Shown: positions 53,141 through 61,285 of the stretch, piece by piece | How positions within the stretch are numbered: the first letter of the stretch is position 1 | How the letters are laid out: each line of letters begins with the position of its first letter | Origin: Fodinibius salipaludis | GTDB taxonomy: Bacteria; Bacteroidota; Rhodothermia; Balneolales; Balneolaceae | Direction: 5' to 3' | Assembly (NCBI RefSeq): GCF_002287075.1 | Contig: NZ_NSKE01000003.1 | Coordinates: forward strand, 186,001 to 250,000 | Length of the DNA: 64,000 nucleotides | Position numbers and translations under genes: made by a program | Notes under the pieces: generated by a model | What the model saw: only the letters and a program-made list of their open reading frames with translations | Database searches by the model: none | What the model was told of the DNA's origin: nothing

Positions 53141-53636
53141 CGTTATATGTTTCTCGAAAGAAATATATAGCATTGGATATGGAGCTTGTGCCAGCTGGTG
53201 GAATATGAGCTACCAAACATCATGATGGGGAATCATCCTGCTTGCTGTGATTGAAATTTTGACTACTTGTAGTCAAGCAGTTCAACCTGAAAAGAATTTT
53301 CATGCAAGTAAAGTTCTCCAGATCATAGAAAGGGCTGGCTGCAATGGTACCCCTTACACATCTACTACTTACTATAACTATACCAGTGAGGAGCTTGCCG
53401 GCTCATTGGATATTGTTTTGACAGCCAATTGTTACGAAGTTCTTTCTTGCCTGGTTCCGGGGCTTCAGTTAGGGAGGCTTAGCTGTAGTTGCGTCTCGGC
53501 GAAGGCAGGGAGACCAAAAGAATAGAACATATTGGTTTATAATTGAAGTTTAAGCTTTCCATATCTCTCCTCCCTTTCTATCAAGACATATTTCTTATTT
53601 GTCTGATAAGATTTTAAGCCCCCCCATGTTAGGTCT

Positions 53637-53670
53637 TCCCAAATTGATAATCCATCCTCTCATTTTGAAT
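53637..53670. promoter_or_regulatory. Paired enhancer sites upstream of kdp
   Basis: TCCCAAATTGATA (53637-53649) and TCTCATTTTGAAT (53658-53670; reverse ATTCAAAATGAGA) each match TCYCAAAATGRGA at 11 of 13 positions. The centres 53643 and 53664 are 21 bp apart and 130 and 109 bp upstream of the GG at 53773, identical to the trkH arrangement. Confidence 0.72.
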
Positions 53671-53771
53671 GAGCATTCCAGTGTTCAAAGATAATTCAGA
53701 GTTCTGACTAAAATTTGTAAGTATTTGTTAATAATAGACTTATAGAAATAAATAGGACTTAAAAAACACTT

Positions 53772-53786
53772 TGGCACGCTTATTTC
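53772..53786 (+). promoter_or_regulatory. Sigma-54 promoter of the kdp operon
   Basis: TGGCACGCTTATTTC matches TGGCACG-N4-TTGC at 10 of 11 fixed positions and has the same TTTC variant as the trkH promoter. The predicted start is about 53798, 33 nt before the first small gene of the operon. Confidence 0.8.
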
Positions 53787-53830
53787 CTACCCCTATACGT
53801 GAAGATGAAACCATAACCAAAGGCAGCAGC

Positions 53831-53923
53831 ATGACACTTTTATTCTGGATTACACTCGTAACATTCGGTCTCGTCATTTTCTGGGGACTGTTCAAAAGCA
53901 TCGACTTTTTTGCCGACATATAA
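53831..53923 (+). CDS. 30-aa single-pass membrane microprotein, first gene of the kdp operon
   Basis: ATG at 53831 gives MTLLFWITLVTFGLVIFWGL and then FKSIDFFADI, with the stop at 53921-53923. Residues 2-20 form one hydrophobic helix; the tail is short with F/D residues. It lies between the sigma-54 promoter (33-nt leader) and kdpF (19 bp before its ATG), so it should be translated with the operon. It is not KdpF, which follows. I do not know a named family; a second small KdpABC-associated subunit or stabiliser is the natural guess but is unproven. Confidence 0.65.
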   Translation: MTLLFWITLVTFGLVIFWGLFKSIDFFADI

Positions 53924-53941
53924 CTCTAAAACAACACAATT

Positions 53942-54019
53942 ATGATGGTACTTCTCATTCTATCAGTCACAATGTTCGGGTACTTGTTTTATGTACTTCT
54001 GCACCCCGAAAAGTTCTAG
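53942..54019 (+). CDS. kdpF: K+-transporting ATPase small subunit KdpF
   Basis: 25 aa: MMVLLILSVTMFGYLFYVLL then HPEKF, stop TAG at 54017-54019. The pattern hydrophobic helix - GYL-YVLL-PE-F is the KdpF signature (compare Y-L-x-Y-A-L-L-x-P-E-x-F). It is a single-pass lipid-like subunit that stabilises KdpABC. It sits directly before kdpA, 39 bp from its ATG. Translation may begin at the second ATG (53945). Confidence 0.9.
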   Translation: MMVLLILSVTMFGYLFYVLLHPEKF

Positions 54020-54058
54020 CAATTAATATTCAATCATTAATCTAAATTTGAAACATCT

Positions 54059-55756
54059 ATGGATACGCAACTAATAGGTATTGGGTTTATCTACCTACTT
54101 ACAATCTTGCTGGCGATACCACTCGGTAAGTATATAGCCCGGGTATATCGCGGCGAGCATACCATGCTTGATCCGGCATTAAATCCGGTGGAAAAGCTGG
54201 TGTACAAAATATGCCGCATTACGCCTGGTCGCGAAATGAATTGGAAACAACATCTGGGAGCCCTGCTAACCATCAACATGATGTGGTTTGTATGGGGTAT
54301 GGTGTTGTTGGTGACTCAAAAAGGCTGGTTTTGGAATCCGGCTGAGATAGCCAACATGTCGCCGGACCTTGCTTTCAACACTGTGATCAGTTTTGTGGTG
54401 AACTGTAACCTGCAGCACTATTCCGGGGAGTCGAGCCTGACCTACTGGTCGCAACTTGGCTTCATTACGTTTATGCAGTTTGTAAGTGCCGGTACCGGGA
54501 TGGCCGCCTGTGCCGTAATTTTCCGTGCGATCAAGACCAAGCAAAGCGAAAAGCTGGGCAACTTCTACCGGCTGTTCGTGCGAAGCTGCGTCCATATCCT
54601 GCTGCCGCTTGCTATCGTGGTAGGTTCGCTGTTGGCATTAAACGGATCACCCGTTACCTGGGAAGGCTATGATACCATCACTACGCTCGAAGGCCATCAG
54701 CAAACCGTCGCTAAGGGGCCGGCTGCTGCCGAAATTGCCATAAAACAGCTGGGTACCAACGGAGGTGGATTTTTTGGAGCGAACTCTTCGGTTCCTTTTG
54801 AAAACCCGAATTACATTACCAATATCGCAGAAACTATGTCTCTTATACTTATTCCCATGGGCATGGTATTTGCCTTTGGCTACTACACAGAGAAGCGAAA
54901 ACTAGCCTGGATATTCTTTGCTGTAATGACGGTCGGCTACTTGGCTTTAACGACGCTTGCAGTCTATGGTGAGATGGAAGGGAACCCGGCCATTGCCCAA
55001 ATGGGAGTGTCACAGGAACTGGGCAGCATGGAAGGTACTGAGACGAGATTCGGTCCGGCTGCTTCAGCCTTGTGGGCTACCGCTACGACTTCTACTTCCA
55101 ACGGCTCGGTCAACTCTATGCACGACAGCCTGATGCCGCTTGGTGGCATGGCTACACTCACGGGAATGTTCATCAATGCTAATTACGGTGGCGTGGGGGT
55201 AGGCTTTATCAACTTCTACGTATTCGTGATCGTTGCCATCTTTATTGCCGGACTGATGGTGGGACGAACACCGGAGTTTTTGGGTAAGAAGGTAGAGGCC
55301 AAAGAGATGAAGATAGCCACTATTGTCGTCTTGCTGCATCCCGCTGTTATTCTGGTGGGTACGGCCATTTCGGCTTGGTTGATCACCCATAATCCCGATT
55401 GGGGCTGGCTGAACAATGCCGGTTTCCATGGCTTCTCCGAGATGTTGTATGAGTTCTCTTCGGCCACGGCCAATAACGGTTCCGGTTTCGAGGGACTCGG
55501 TGACAATACGCCCTGGTGGAATATCGCAACGGGTGTTGCGCTCTTGTTGGGCCGTTATGTGCCTATCATCGGACCCATTGCCATCGCGGGGTTACTGGCT
55601 AACAAACAATTTATCCCCGAAACGGCGGGAACACTGAAGGCAGACACCGCAACCTTCGGCGTCGTGCTTTTCGCAGTGATTGTAGTTATCGCAGCCCTGG
55701 CGTTTCTGCCGGCTCTGGTACTCGGCCCGATCGGTGAATATTTCATGCTCTATTAA
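54059..55756 (+). CDS. kdpA: K+-transporting ATPase subunit KdpA
   Basis: 565 aa, the K+-selective channel-like subunit of KdpFABC. Ten or so membrane segments with four filter loops: VNCNLQHYSGESSLTYWSQL, IKQLGTNGGGFFGANSSVPF, ATTSTSNGSVNSMHDSLMPL and SSATANNGSGFEGLGDNTPW. The third loop has Asn where E. coli has Cys. ITPGREMNWKQHLGALL near the start is also family-typical. It follows kdpF directly and is followed 21 bp later by kdpB. Confidence 0.98.
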   Translation: MDTQLIGIGFIYLLTILLAIPLGKYIARVYRGEHTMLDPALNPVEKLVYKICRITPGREMNWKQHLGALLTINMMWFVWGMVLLVTQKGWFWNPAEIANMSPDLAFNTVISFVVNCNLQHYSGESSLTYWSQLGFITFMQFVSAGTGMAACAVIFRAIKTKQSEKLGNFYRLFVRSCVHILLPLAIVVGSLLALNGSPVTWEGYDTITTLEGHQQTVAKGPAAAEIAIKQLGTNGGGFFGANSSVPFENPNYITNIAETMSLILIPMGMVFAFGYYTEKRKLAWIFFAVMTVGYLALTTLAVYGEMEGNPAIAQMGVSQELGSMEGTETRFGPAASALWATATTSTSNGSVNSMHDSLMPLGGMATLTGMFINANYGGVGVGFINFYVFVIVAIFIAGLMVGRTPEFLGKKVEAKEMKIATIVVLLHPAVILVGTAISAWLITHNPDWGWLNNAGFHGFSEMLYEFSSATANNGSGFEGLGDNTPWWNIATGVALLLGRYVPIIGPIAIAGLLANKQFIPETAGTLKADTATFGVVLFAVIVVIAALAFLPALVLGPIGEYFMLY

Positions 55757-55777
55757 TCAAATTAGGAATACATCATT

Positions 55778-57811
55778 ATGAAGAAGCAACGACCTAAATT
55801 ATTTGAACCTGCACTTGTAAAGACGGCCATAAAGGAGGCTTTTGTAAAACTAAAGCCTACTGTTATGGCCCGGAACCCGGTTATGTTTGCCGTGGAAGTG
55901 GGAGCGGCAATTATGCTGCTTGTGAGCCTGGCGGTTCTCTTTGGAATGGTTGACCAGGGAAGTTTTGGCTATAATATTGCCATATTCTTAATCCTGCTGT
56001 TTACCATTCTCTTCGCCAATTTTGCGGAAGCCCTGGCAGAAGCTCGTGGTAAAGCACAGGCCGACTCCCTGCGAAAAACCCGGAAAACAACCCCTGCCAA
56101 ACGGCTTAACGAAGATGGTACTACGGAAACCATCCAGTCATCCGAACTGAAAAAAGGTGATATTTTTGTCGCCGAAGAAGGAGACGTAATTCCGGCCGAT
56201 GGAGAGATCATCGAAGGATTGGCTTCGATTGACGAATCGGCCATTACGGGTGAATCTGCACCCGTGATCCGTGAATCCGGTGGGGATAAATCCGGTGTGA
56301 CGGGTGGTACGAAAGTACTATCCGACCGTATTAAGGTGGAAGTGACCTCCGATCCGGGCGAATCATTTCTGGACAAAATGATTGGACTTGTGGAAGGCGC
56401 CGAACGTCAAAAAACACCGAATGAGCTGGCGCTCGGTATTCTGCTTGCCGGCTTTACGCTGGTGTTTCTGATTGTCGTGGTTACGCTGCAGCCGTTTGCC
56501 ATGTATGCCAATACGGCTATAGCCATCGCATCGCTGATCGCTCTGTTTGTCTGCCTGATACCCACAACCATCGGTGGGCTGCTTTCGGCTATCGGTATTG
56601 CCGGTATGGACCGGGCGCTGCAGGCCAACATCATCAGTAAGTCGGGCCGGGCGGTAGAAACGGCCGGTGATATCGATACCCTGCTGCTTGATAAAACGGG
56701 TACGATTACTATCGGGAACCGTAAAGCAACCAACTTCTATCCGGTTAACAGCGTGGATGAGGATCACTTTATTCAGCAGTGTGTGGTCAGCTCGTTGGCT
56801 GATACTACACCGGAGGGAAAGTCCATTATTGAACTTGCCAAAGAGATGGACCAACCTATTCCGGAGCCGGACGAGGATGAGGTTGAATTTATCAAGTTTA
56901 CTGCTCAGACTCGAAGCAGCGGAATCAACCTGCCGGACGGTACGGAGATTCGCAAAGGTGCTGTAGATGCTATGAAGGATCTGGTGGAATCGGCCGGGAA
57001 TAATTTCCCGGATGCCCTGGAAGAGAAGGCGGAAGAAATATCGTCTGATGGGGGTACGCCGCTGATTGTAGCCGAAAATAAGGAGGCTATCGGGGTGATA
57101 CAGCTCGAGGATATCATCAAAAAAGGAATCGAAGAGCGGTTTGCCCGCTTGCGCAAGATGGGGGTCAAAACGGTGATGGTGACCGGCGATAACCCGCTGA
57201 CGGCCGAATATATTGCTAAAAAGGCTGGAGTGGACGACTTTATCGCCGAAGCGACGCCCGAAGACAAGCTCGAGTACATCAAAAAAGAACAGGCTGATGG
57301 GAAGCTTGTAGCCATGATGGGTGACGGTACCAATGACGCGCCCGCACTGGCGCAGGCCGATGTTGGCGTTGCGATGAACACCGGTACGCAGGCTGCCAAA
57401 GAAGCCGGTAATATGGTGGATCTGGATAACGATCCCACCAAGCTTATCGAGGTAGTGGAGATCGGCAAGCAGCTGCTGATCACCCGCGGTACGATGACCA
57501 CCTTCTCCATAGCCAACGACGTGGCGAAATATTTTGCCATCGTGCCGGCCCTGTTCATTCTGACATTCCCGCAACTACAGGCGCTGAATATTATGAATCT
57601 GGCCAGCCCGCAATCGGCCATACTGTCGGCGGTTATTTTCAACGCCGTTATCATCCCGCTGCTAATTCCGTTGGCACTGAGGGGCGTGGAATACAAACCG
57701 ATTGGCGCCTCAAAGCTGCTGGCCCGAAATCTCTTTATCTACGGGCTCGGCGGCATCATCGCGCCATTCGTGGGTATTAAACTGATTGACATTCTAATTA
57801 ATCTGGTATAA
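55778..57811 (+). CDS. kdpB: K+-transporting P-type ATPase subunit KdpB
   Basis: 677 aa, the catalytic subunit. Phosphorylated Asp is D305 in [13 protein letters not shown], the actuator motif is TGES at 157-160 (S160 corresponds to the inhibitory phosphoserine known in E. coli KdpB), the KGA nucleotide-binding motif is in RKGAVDAMK, and the hinge is [20 protein letters not shown]. The start [20 protein letters not shown] is typical. The operon position between kdpA and kdpC is conserved; a hairpin lies after its stop. Confidence 0.98.
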   Translation: MKKQRPKLFEPALVKTAIKEAFVKLKPTVMARNPVMFAVEVGAAIMLLVSLAVLFGMVDQGSFGYNIAIFLILLFTILFANFAEALAEARGKAQADSLRKTRKTTPAKRLNEDGTTETIQSSELKKGDIFVAEEGDVIPADGEIIEGLASIDESAITGESAPVIRESGGDKSGVTGGTKVLSDRIKVEVTSDPGESFLDKMIGLVEGAERQKTPNELALGILLAGFTLVFLIVVVTLQPFAMYANTAIAIASLIALFVCLIPTTIGGLLSAIGIAGMDRALQANIISKSGRAVETAGDIDTLLLDKTGTITIGNRKATNFYPVNSVDEDHFIQQCVVSSLADTTPEGKSIIELAKEMDQPIPEPDEDEVEFIKFTAQTRSSGINLPDGTEIRKGAVDAMKDLVESAGNNFPDALEEKAEEISSDGGTPLIVAENKEAIGVIQLEDIIKKGIEERFARLRKMGVKTVMVTGDNPLTAEYIAKKAGVDDFIAEATPEDKLEYIKKEQADGKLVAMMGDGTNDAPALAQADVGVAMNTGTQAAKEAGNMVDLDNDPTKLIEVVEIGKQLLITRGTMTTFSIANDVAKYFAIVPALFILTFPQLQALNIMNLASPQSAILSAVIFNAVIIPLLIPLALRGVEYKPIGASKLLARNLFIYGLGGIIAPFVGIKLIDILINLV

Positions 57812-57818
57812 AACTGAA

Positions 57819-57847
57819 TCCTCCAAGGTTGTGGAACCCTTGGAGGA
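57819..57847 (+). terminator. Intercistronic hairpin kdpB-kdpC
   Basis: TCCTCCAAGG (57819-57828) and CCTTGGAGGA (57838-57847) form a perfect 10-bp stem with a 9-nt loop. No T-run follows, so it more likely adjusts mRNA stability or kdpC translation than ends transcription. It lies in the frame upstream of kdpC and argues for the internal kdpC start. Confidence 0.55.
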
Positions 57848-57875
57848 ATTAAATAATAATCTAATTTCTAAAATT

Positions 57876-58445
57876 ATGAAGAACGAACTTTTAAAGTCAT
57901 TTTTGCTAAGTGTTGTTTTATTGGGATTGTTTGCATTCGGTTACCCCTTTTTGATAAAAGGAGTAGCCATGCTGGGAACAAGCCATAACGGTGAAGGCGA
58001 AGTCATCAAAGTAAATGATCAGGTCGTTGGTTACGAACTAATCGGTCAGCGCTTTACATCCGACCGATATTTTAACAGCCGGCCCGGAGGGTATGATGCC
58101 GCCGGAACCGGTGGTTCAAACAAAGGGCCTATGGATCCGGATTACCTGGAAACAGTGCAGACGCGCATTGACTCCATTCTGGCACAAAATCCCGATATCA
58201 CCAAAGAGGATATCCCCACCGACATGGTGACGGCTTCCGGCAGTGATCTGGACCGGCACTTTTCTCCGCAGGCTGCCTACATGCAGATTCCGCGTATAAG
58301 CAAGGTGCGGGATATTTCCGAGGATCGCCTGCGCGAGCTTGTAAATAACCATGTAGAAGGACCTCTGCTTGGATTCCTTGGTCCGAATGAGCGCGTGCAC
58401 GTATTGAGACTCAATATTGCTCTGGATGAACTGGATAATCAATAA
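57876..58445 (+). CDS. kdpC: K+-transporting ATPase subunit KdpC
   Basis: 189 aa from the ATG at 57876 (MKNELLKSFLLSVVLLGLFA), which opens the N-terminal membrane helix expected for KdpC. The frame extends to 57831, but that part lies in the intercistronic hairpin. Family motifs: IGQRFTSDRYFNSRPGGYDA, GPMDPDYLETVQTRI, PTDMVTASGSDLDRHFSPQA and VNNHVEGPLLGFLGPNERVH with VLRLNIALDEL. KdpC is the single-span accessory subunit. A GC-rich hairpin follows. Confidence 0.97.
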   Translation: MKNELLKSFLLSVVLLGLFAFGYPFLIKGVAMLGTSHNGEGEVIKVNDQVVGYELIGQRFTSDRYFNSRPGGYDAAGTGGSNKGPMDPDYLETVQTRIDSILAQNPDITKEDIPTDMVTASGSDLDRHFSPQAAYMQIPRISKVRDISEDRLRELVNNHVEGPLLGFLGPNERVHVLRLNIALDELDNQ

Positions 58446-58458
58446 TTGCCAATAAAAA

Positions 58459-58494
58459 AACCGGCGGTGGTACTGGAGGTACCGGCCGCCGGTT
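58459..58494 (+). terminator. GC-rich hairpin after kdpC
   Basis: AACCGGCGG (58459-58467) pairs with CCGCCGGTT (58486-58494), and GGTAC/GTACC continue inside around TGGAG. It is preceded by an A-run rather than followed by T, so it may be a partial terminator or 3'-end protector separating kdpC from the porin. Confidence 0.6.
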
Positions 58495-58543
58495 CATTTG
58501 GTGCCTAAACATGGAACTGTCTAAACACACAAGGAACTTTATT

Positions 58544-59278
58544 ATGAACATTTCAGGAACAAAGAACAAGGTTGTTTATTTATTTGCCACAATATGTTTT
58601 ACCGCTATAGGACTTTGCAGCTTACCCGCCGAAAACGCTAAAGCCCAGGACGTTGATTTCGGGGCCGATTTTGTAAACCGTTACGTCTGGCGCGGAATTG
58701 ACTTTGGTAAATCTGCCAGCATCCAGCCAACTATTGAATTTACCTCCGGTGGATTTACTGCGGGCACGTGGGCGTCGTATGCAATGAGTCCTGTAGAAAA
58801 CAGCACGGTTAGTGCGGTCGGCGCCTCCGAGCACGACTTGTATTTGAGTTACAGCTTTGGGAACGTATCTGTCGGGGTAACTGACTACTACTTTCCCACC
58901 GGATCTGAGATCTTCAATTTCGATGACGATGGAGCCGGAGCGCACTATATTGAGCCTAATATTAGCATTGCGGGGCCCGAATCGTTTCCCGTAACCTTCT
59001 ATGGTGCAATTAACGCCTACAATGATCCAGACCATTCCATCTATCTGGAAGCCAGCGTTCCATTTTCTGTGGGAGATACCGATATGGCGGTTACCATAGG
59101 AGGGGTACCGGCTGAGTCGAACTACTACGGCACGACCAAAGCGGGTCTTATAAATATGAATCTTTCGGTGTCGCGAGAGATCGAAATTACTGACAAATTC
59201 AGTTTGCCAATCTTTGGCGGCTACATCCTGAATCCCTACGCCGAACAGTCCTACCTGGTATTCGGGCTGAGCCTGTAA
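58544..59278 (+). CDS. TorF-family putative porin in the kdp locus
   Basis: 244 aa from the ATG at 58544 (MNISGTKNKVVYLFATICFT), which gives a clean signal peptide cut near AKAQ; the frame opens at 58511. The mature start VDFGADFVNRYVWRGIDFGK is the hallmark of this barrel family (Gcw_chp/TorF), and beta-hairpin strands follow (VSVGVTDYYFPTGSEIFNFD, GAINAYNDPDHSIYLEASVP) up to AEQSYLVFGLSL. It is probably an outer-membrane channel. Porins of this type commonly follow kdpC in Bacteroidota, which suggests a role in K+ passage; that is inference. Confidence 0.82.
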   Translation: MNISGTKNKVVYLFATICFTAIGLCSLPAENAKAQDVDFGADFVNRYVWRGIDFGKSASIQPTIEFTSGGFTAGTWASYAMSPVENSTVSAVGASEHDLYLSYSFGNVSVGVTDYYFPTGSEIFNFDDDGAGAHYIEPNISIAGPESFPVTFYGAINAYNDPDHSIYLEASVPFSVGDTDMAVTIGGVPAESNYYGTTKAGLINMNLSVSREIEITDKFSLPIFGGYILNPYAEQSYLVFGLSL

Positions 59279-59295
59279 CGAGATGCATTACTCCA

Positions 59296-59348
59296 CCCAA
59301 AGCATCCACCTTGTCAAAATAATAAGTTGAAGGGTGGATGCCTTTGGG
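59296..59348 (+). terminator. Long hairpin after the kdp porin
   Basis: CCCAAAGCATCCACCTT (59296-59312) and AAGGGTGGATGCCTTTGGG (59330-59348) form a stem of about 17 bp with two small bulges and a 17-nt loop, followed by ATTTTCG. It lies 18 bp past the porin stop and probably ends the kdpF-porin transcript. Confidence 0.75.
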
Positions 59349-59430
59349 ATTTTCGTCAGGGGATAATGGTGAAGATGCTGGATCTTGACCTTGCCACTGG
59401 ATTTAAAATTAAGTTATTCACTTTTGAAAT

Positions 59431-60096
59431 ATGAATCTGATCATTATAGGTGCCGGACGTATAGGCCGTCGTATTATTGAACTTGCTACAAGTGATCATC
59501 ACGACGTGGTTGTTATTGAAGATGATGAACAAGCTGCCCGAGAGGCGGCAAAAGATTTTGAGTGCCGTGTTTTACATGAGAAGCCAACAAATGACGAGGT
59601 TCTAAAACAGGCTGCCATCGCAGAAGTCGATGTTTTGATCACCACAACAAATGATGACACCGTCAATCTGACAACGATATTAATTGGCCGCCAGTATGGT
59701 GTTCCACGATTGATCAGCTCGGTAAGCGACCCCGATCATATCGAATTGTTTCGCAACCTGACCGTTGATGTTATTGCTGATCCCCACCGTTTGCTGGGGG
59801 AATACTTGTATCGAAATGCCCTGGAACCGAGTATGAAAGGTATTATACAACTTCGTGGTGGGGCTGAACTTACAGAAATCAAACTGGATAAACATTCTTC
59901 CCTGGTTGGTAAAACGATTGTAGATGCCCTGGAAAGCGAAATAATCACCAATCACGAAATTATAGTGGCTATTTATAGGAAAGGGGGGGTGATTATACCC
60001 CGTGGTGATACGCAATTTGAAATCGGTGACGGTGTAACTATCTTATCAAAAAAGGGAATCAGCAATGGTATCTTCAGGACAGTCCAAAGACAATAA
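59431..60096 (+). CDS. Second TrkA-like RCK regulator
   Basis: 221 aa, about half identical to the TrkA at 52454. It has the same NAD-binding start LIIIGAGRIGRRIIELATSD, ITTTNDDTVNLTTILIGRQY, RLISSVSDPDHIELF and the TrkA_C module with IPRGDTQFEIGDGVTILSKK. There is no second trkH in the window, so it may modulate the same TrkH, another channel, or Kdp. It is followed by the universal-stress protein with overlapping or adjacent starts. I found no good sigma-54 promoter directly before it. Confidence 0.88.
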   Translation: MNLIIIGAGRIGRRIIELATSDHHDVVVIEDDEQAAREAAKDFECRVLHEKPTNDEVLKQAAIAEVDVLITTTNDDTVNLTTILIGRQYGVPRLISSVSDPDHIELFRNLTVDVIADPHRLLGEYLYRNALEPSMKGIIQLRGGAELTEIKLDKHSSLVGKTIVDALESEIITNHEIIVAIYRKGGVIIPRGDTQFEIGDGVTILSKKGISNGIFRTVQRQ

Positions 60097-61075
60097 TGTG
60101 TTTGACATTCAAACGCTTAATGAAAATAACCTAAAGGCAAAATTAGCATCTTCAGAGGAACAAAAGAAAACTGATTCCACCGGGTATACCATTCTAATTC
60201 CCATTAGTAATCCGGATTCTTTCAAAGCATTGCTCCCGCCAGCCATTAAGGCGTGCTACAGGCATAGTGGGAGATTATTACTGTTGCATGTCCTCTCCGT
60301 TTCGCATGTCACAAATGGAGTTGAAGAAGCCAAATTGGATACTGCTAAATCACTGTTGCTGGAGGGATTGCAACGGGTTCGTGCAGCCGGGCTGGAAGCG
60401 GAATTATTGATACGAATTTCGAGCAACATTCCCGATGCCATAATTCATACTGCCCAAGAGCAATATACTTCCCTTTTGGTAATGGGATGGGGCGTTCCCG
60501 ATGACGATGAGCAAAATCTAATTGATGCGGCTGCTGTGGATCGAATCTGTAGGAATGTTGAGGGAAATATTCTGATTGGTGAGCCTCACATACAATCAAC
60601 GTTCAGAAAAGTAGTGGTGATGGTGGATGAACTCTCTTTGGTTGAGCCGGTACTGGAACATGCCTCTTTCCTATTGCATGGAAGACAGGAAGGAGTTGTG
60701 TTATTTCACTCATTTAAGGGAGGTCCCTGGGAAACTGGCATTAACGAATATATCCATTCTTTAAACAAAGAACTGCGAACATTTAAGCATAAGAATCCCG
60801 GATTTGAGGGAGAAATATTGCTCCGTCATATTTTAGAAACGGAGCTCGAGGACGGGGCGCTGAGCAACATACTTAAAGAACACGCGCAAGATGCCGATTG
60901 CATCCTGTTGGGAACCCGCGAGGAACACTGGGTCAAAAAAGCGTTACTGGTGGAGCGCCCCAATGTAATTACGGAGGCCGTGTCGAAACCCATATTTTTA
61001 TCCCGTCCGCAAAATGCACAGCCTTCTACGTGGGTAGATATAATTTTCAATTATTTTAGAACACACTGGCTATAG
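60065..61075 (+). CDS. Tandem universal stress protein domain protein
   Basis: 336 aa. Two UspA-like modules: about 41-180 (YTILIPISNPDSFKALLPPA, LLVMGWGVPDDDE, GNILIGEPH) and about 183-315 (KVVVMVDELSLVEPVLEHAS, DADCILLGTREEHWVKKALL, KPIFLSRPQ). This layout is like the soluble C-terminal parts of some cation transporters. The ATG at 60065 overlaps the upstream TrkA stop by 32 bp; the GTG at 60098 in the same frame would begin right after it and still keep both domains. In the K+ island it may sense nucleotides such as c-di-AMP or ATP, which is inference. Confidence 0.75.
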   Translation: MVSSGQSKDNNVFDIQTLNENNLKAKLASSEEQKKTDSTGYTILIPISNPDSFKALLPPAIKACYRHSGRLLLLHVLSVSHVTNGVEEAKLDTAKSLLLEGLQRVRAAGLEAELLIRISSNIPDAIIHTAQEQYTSLLVMGWGVPDDDEQNLIDAAAVDRICRNVEGNILIGEPHIQSTFRKVVVMVDELSLVEPVLEHASFLLHGRQEGVVLFHSFKGGPWETGINEYIHSLNKELRTFKHKNPGFEGEILLRHILETELEDGALSNILKEHAQDADCILLGTREEHWVKKALLVERPNVITEAVSKPIFLSRPQNAQPSTWVDIIFNYFRTHWL

Positions 61076-61135
61076 TTGTTATAAAAATTGCTGATCAAAT
61101 AAGTAATAGTTCCAAGAACTAGAAATATTTAGGTC

Positions 61136-61148
61136 TCCCAAAATGGGA
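61136..61148. promoter_or_regulatory. Enhancer site upstream of kdpD
   Basis: TCCCAAAATGGGA is the best copy of the TCYCAAAATGRGA palindrome in the window (13/13). Its centre at 61142 is 116 bp upstream of the promoter GG at 61258. A much weaker copy (8/13) is centred about 20 bp downstream at 61162. Confidence 0.72.
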
Positions 61149-61256
61149 ATCGTCAATTCATATTTGTAGAATTAGACTCTTCTGTGGCTGCTAAAGAAAA
61201 GAAAAAACCTTGCTTAATTGACGTTGAAGGGTGTATACAGTTAATCTGAAGTATCT

Positions 61257-61271
61257 TGGCACGATATCTGC
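61257..61271 (+). promoter_or_regulatory. Sigma-54 promoter of kdpD
   Basis: TGGCACGATATCTGC matches TGGCACG-N4-TTGC at 10 of 11 fixed positions, with the true GC at -12. The predicted start is at about 61283, which is the GTG/ATG of kdpD, so the transcript would have almost no leader. Confidence 0.78.
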
Positions 61272-61285
61272 AAGCTTAAAAAGTG

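Larger units (their letters stand above)
53141..53830. other. Long region between trkA and the kdp operon
   Basis: 690 bases. The right part (53637-53786) is the kdp regulatory region. The left part, 53150-53530, is GC-richer and contains a 92-codon open frame (53247-53525) with no recognisable protein pattern and an odd Cys/Ser-rich C-terminus. It could be a decayed insertion or gene, or a structured RNA: GCTTGTGCCAGCTGG, ATCATGATGGGGAATCATCC and a GC-rich block at 53450-53520 look non-random. I could not assign it. Confidence 0.4.

Noticed and set aside
53247-53525. 92-codon open frame after trkA as a real gene
   Set aside because: No start context, no recognisable domain, an odd Cys/Ser-rich end and atypical composition. 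Kept only as part of an unexplained region.
59378-59400. Sigma-54-like sequence TGGATCTTGACCTTGC before the second trkA
   Set aside because: GG-to-GC spacing is one base too long, CAC is not conserved and no TCYCAAAATGRGA site is upstream.
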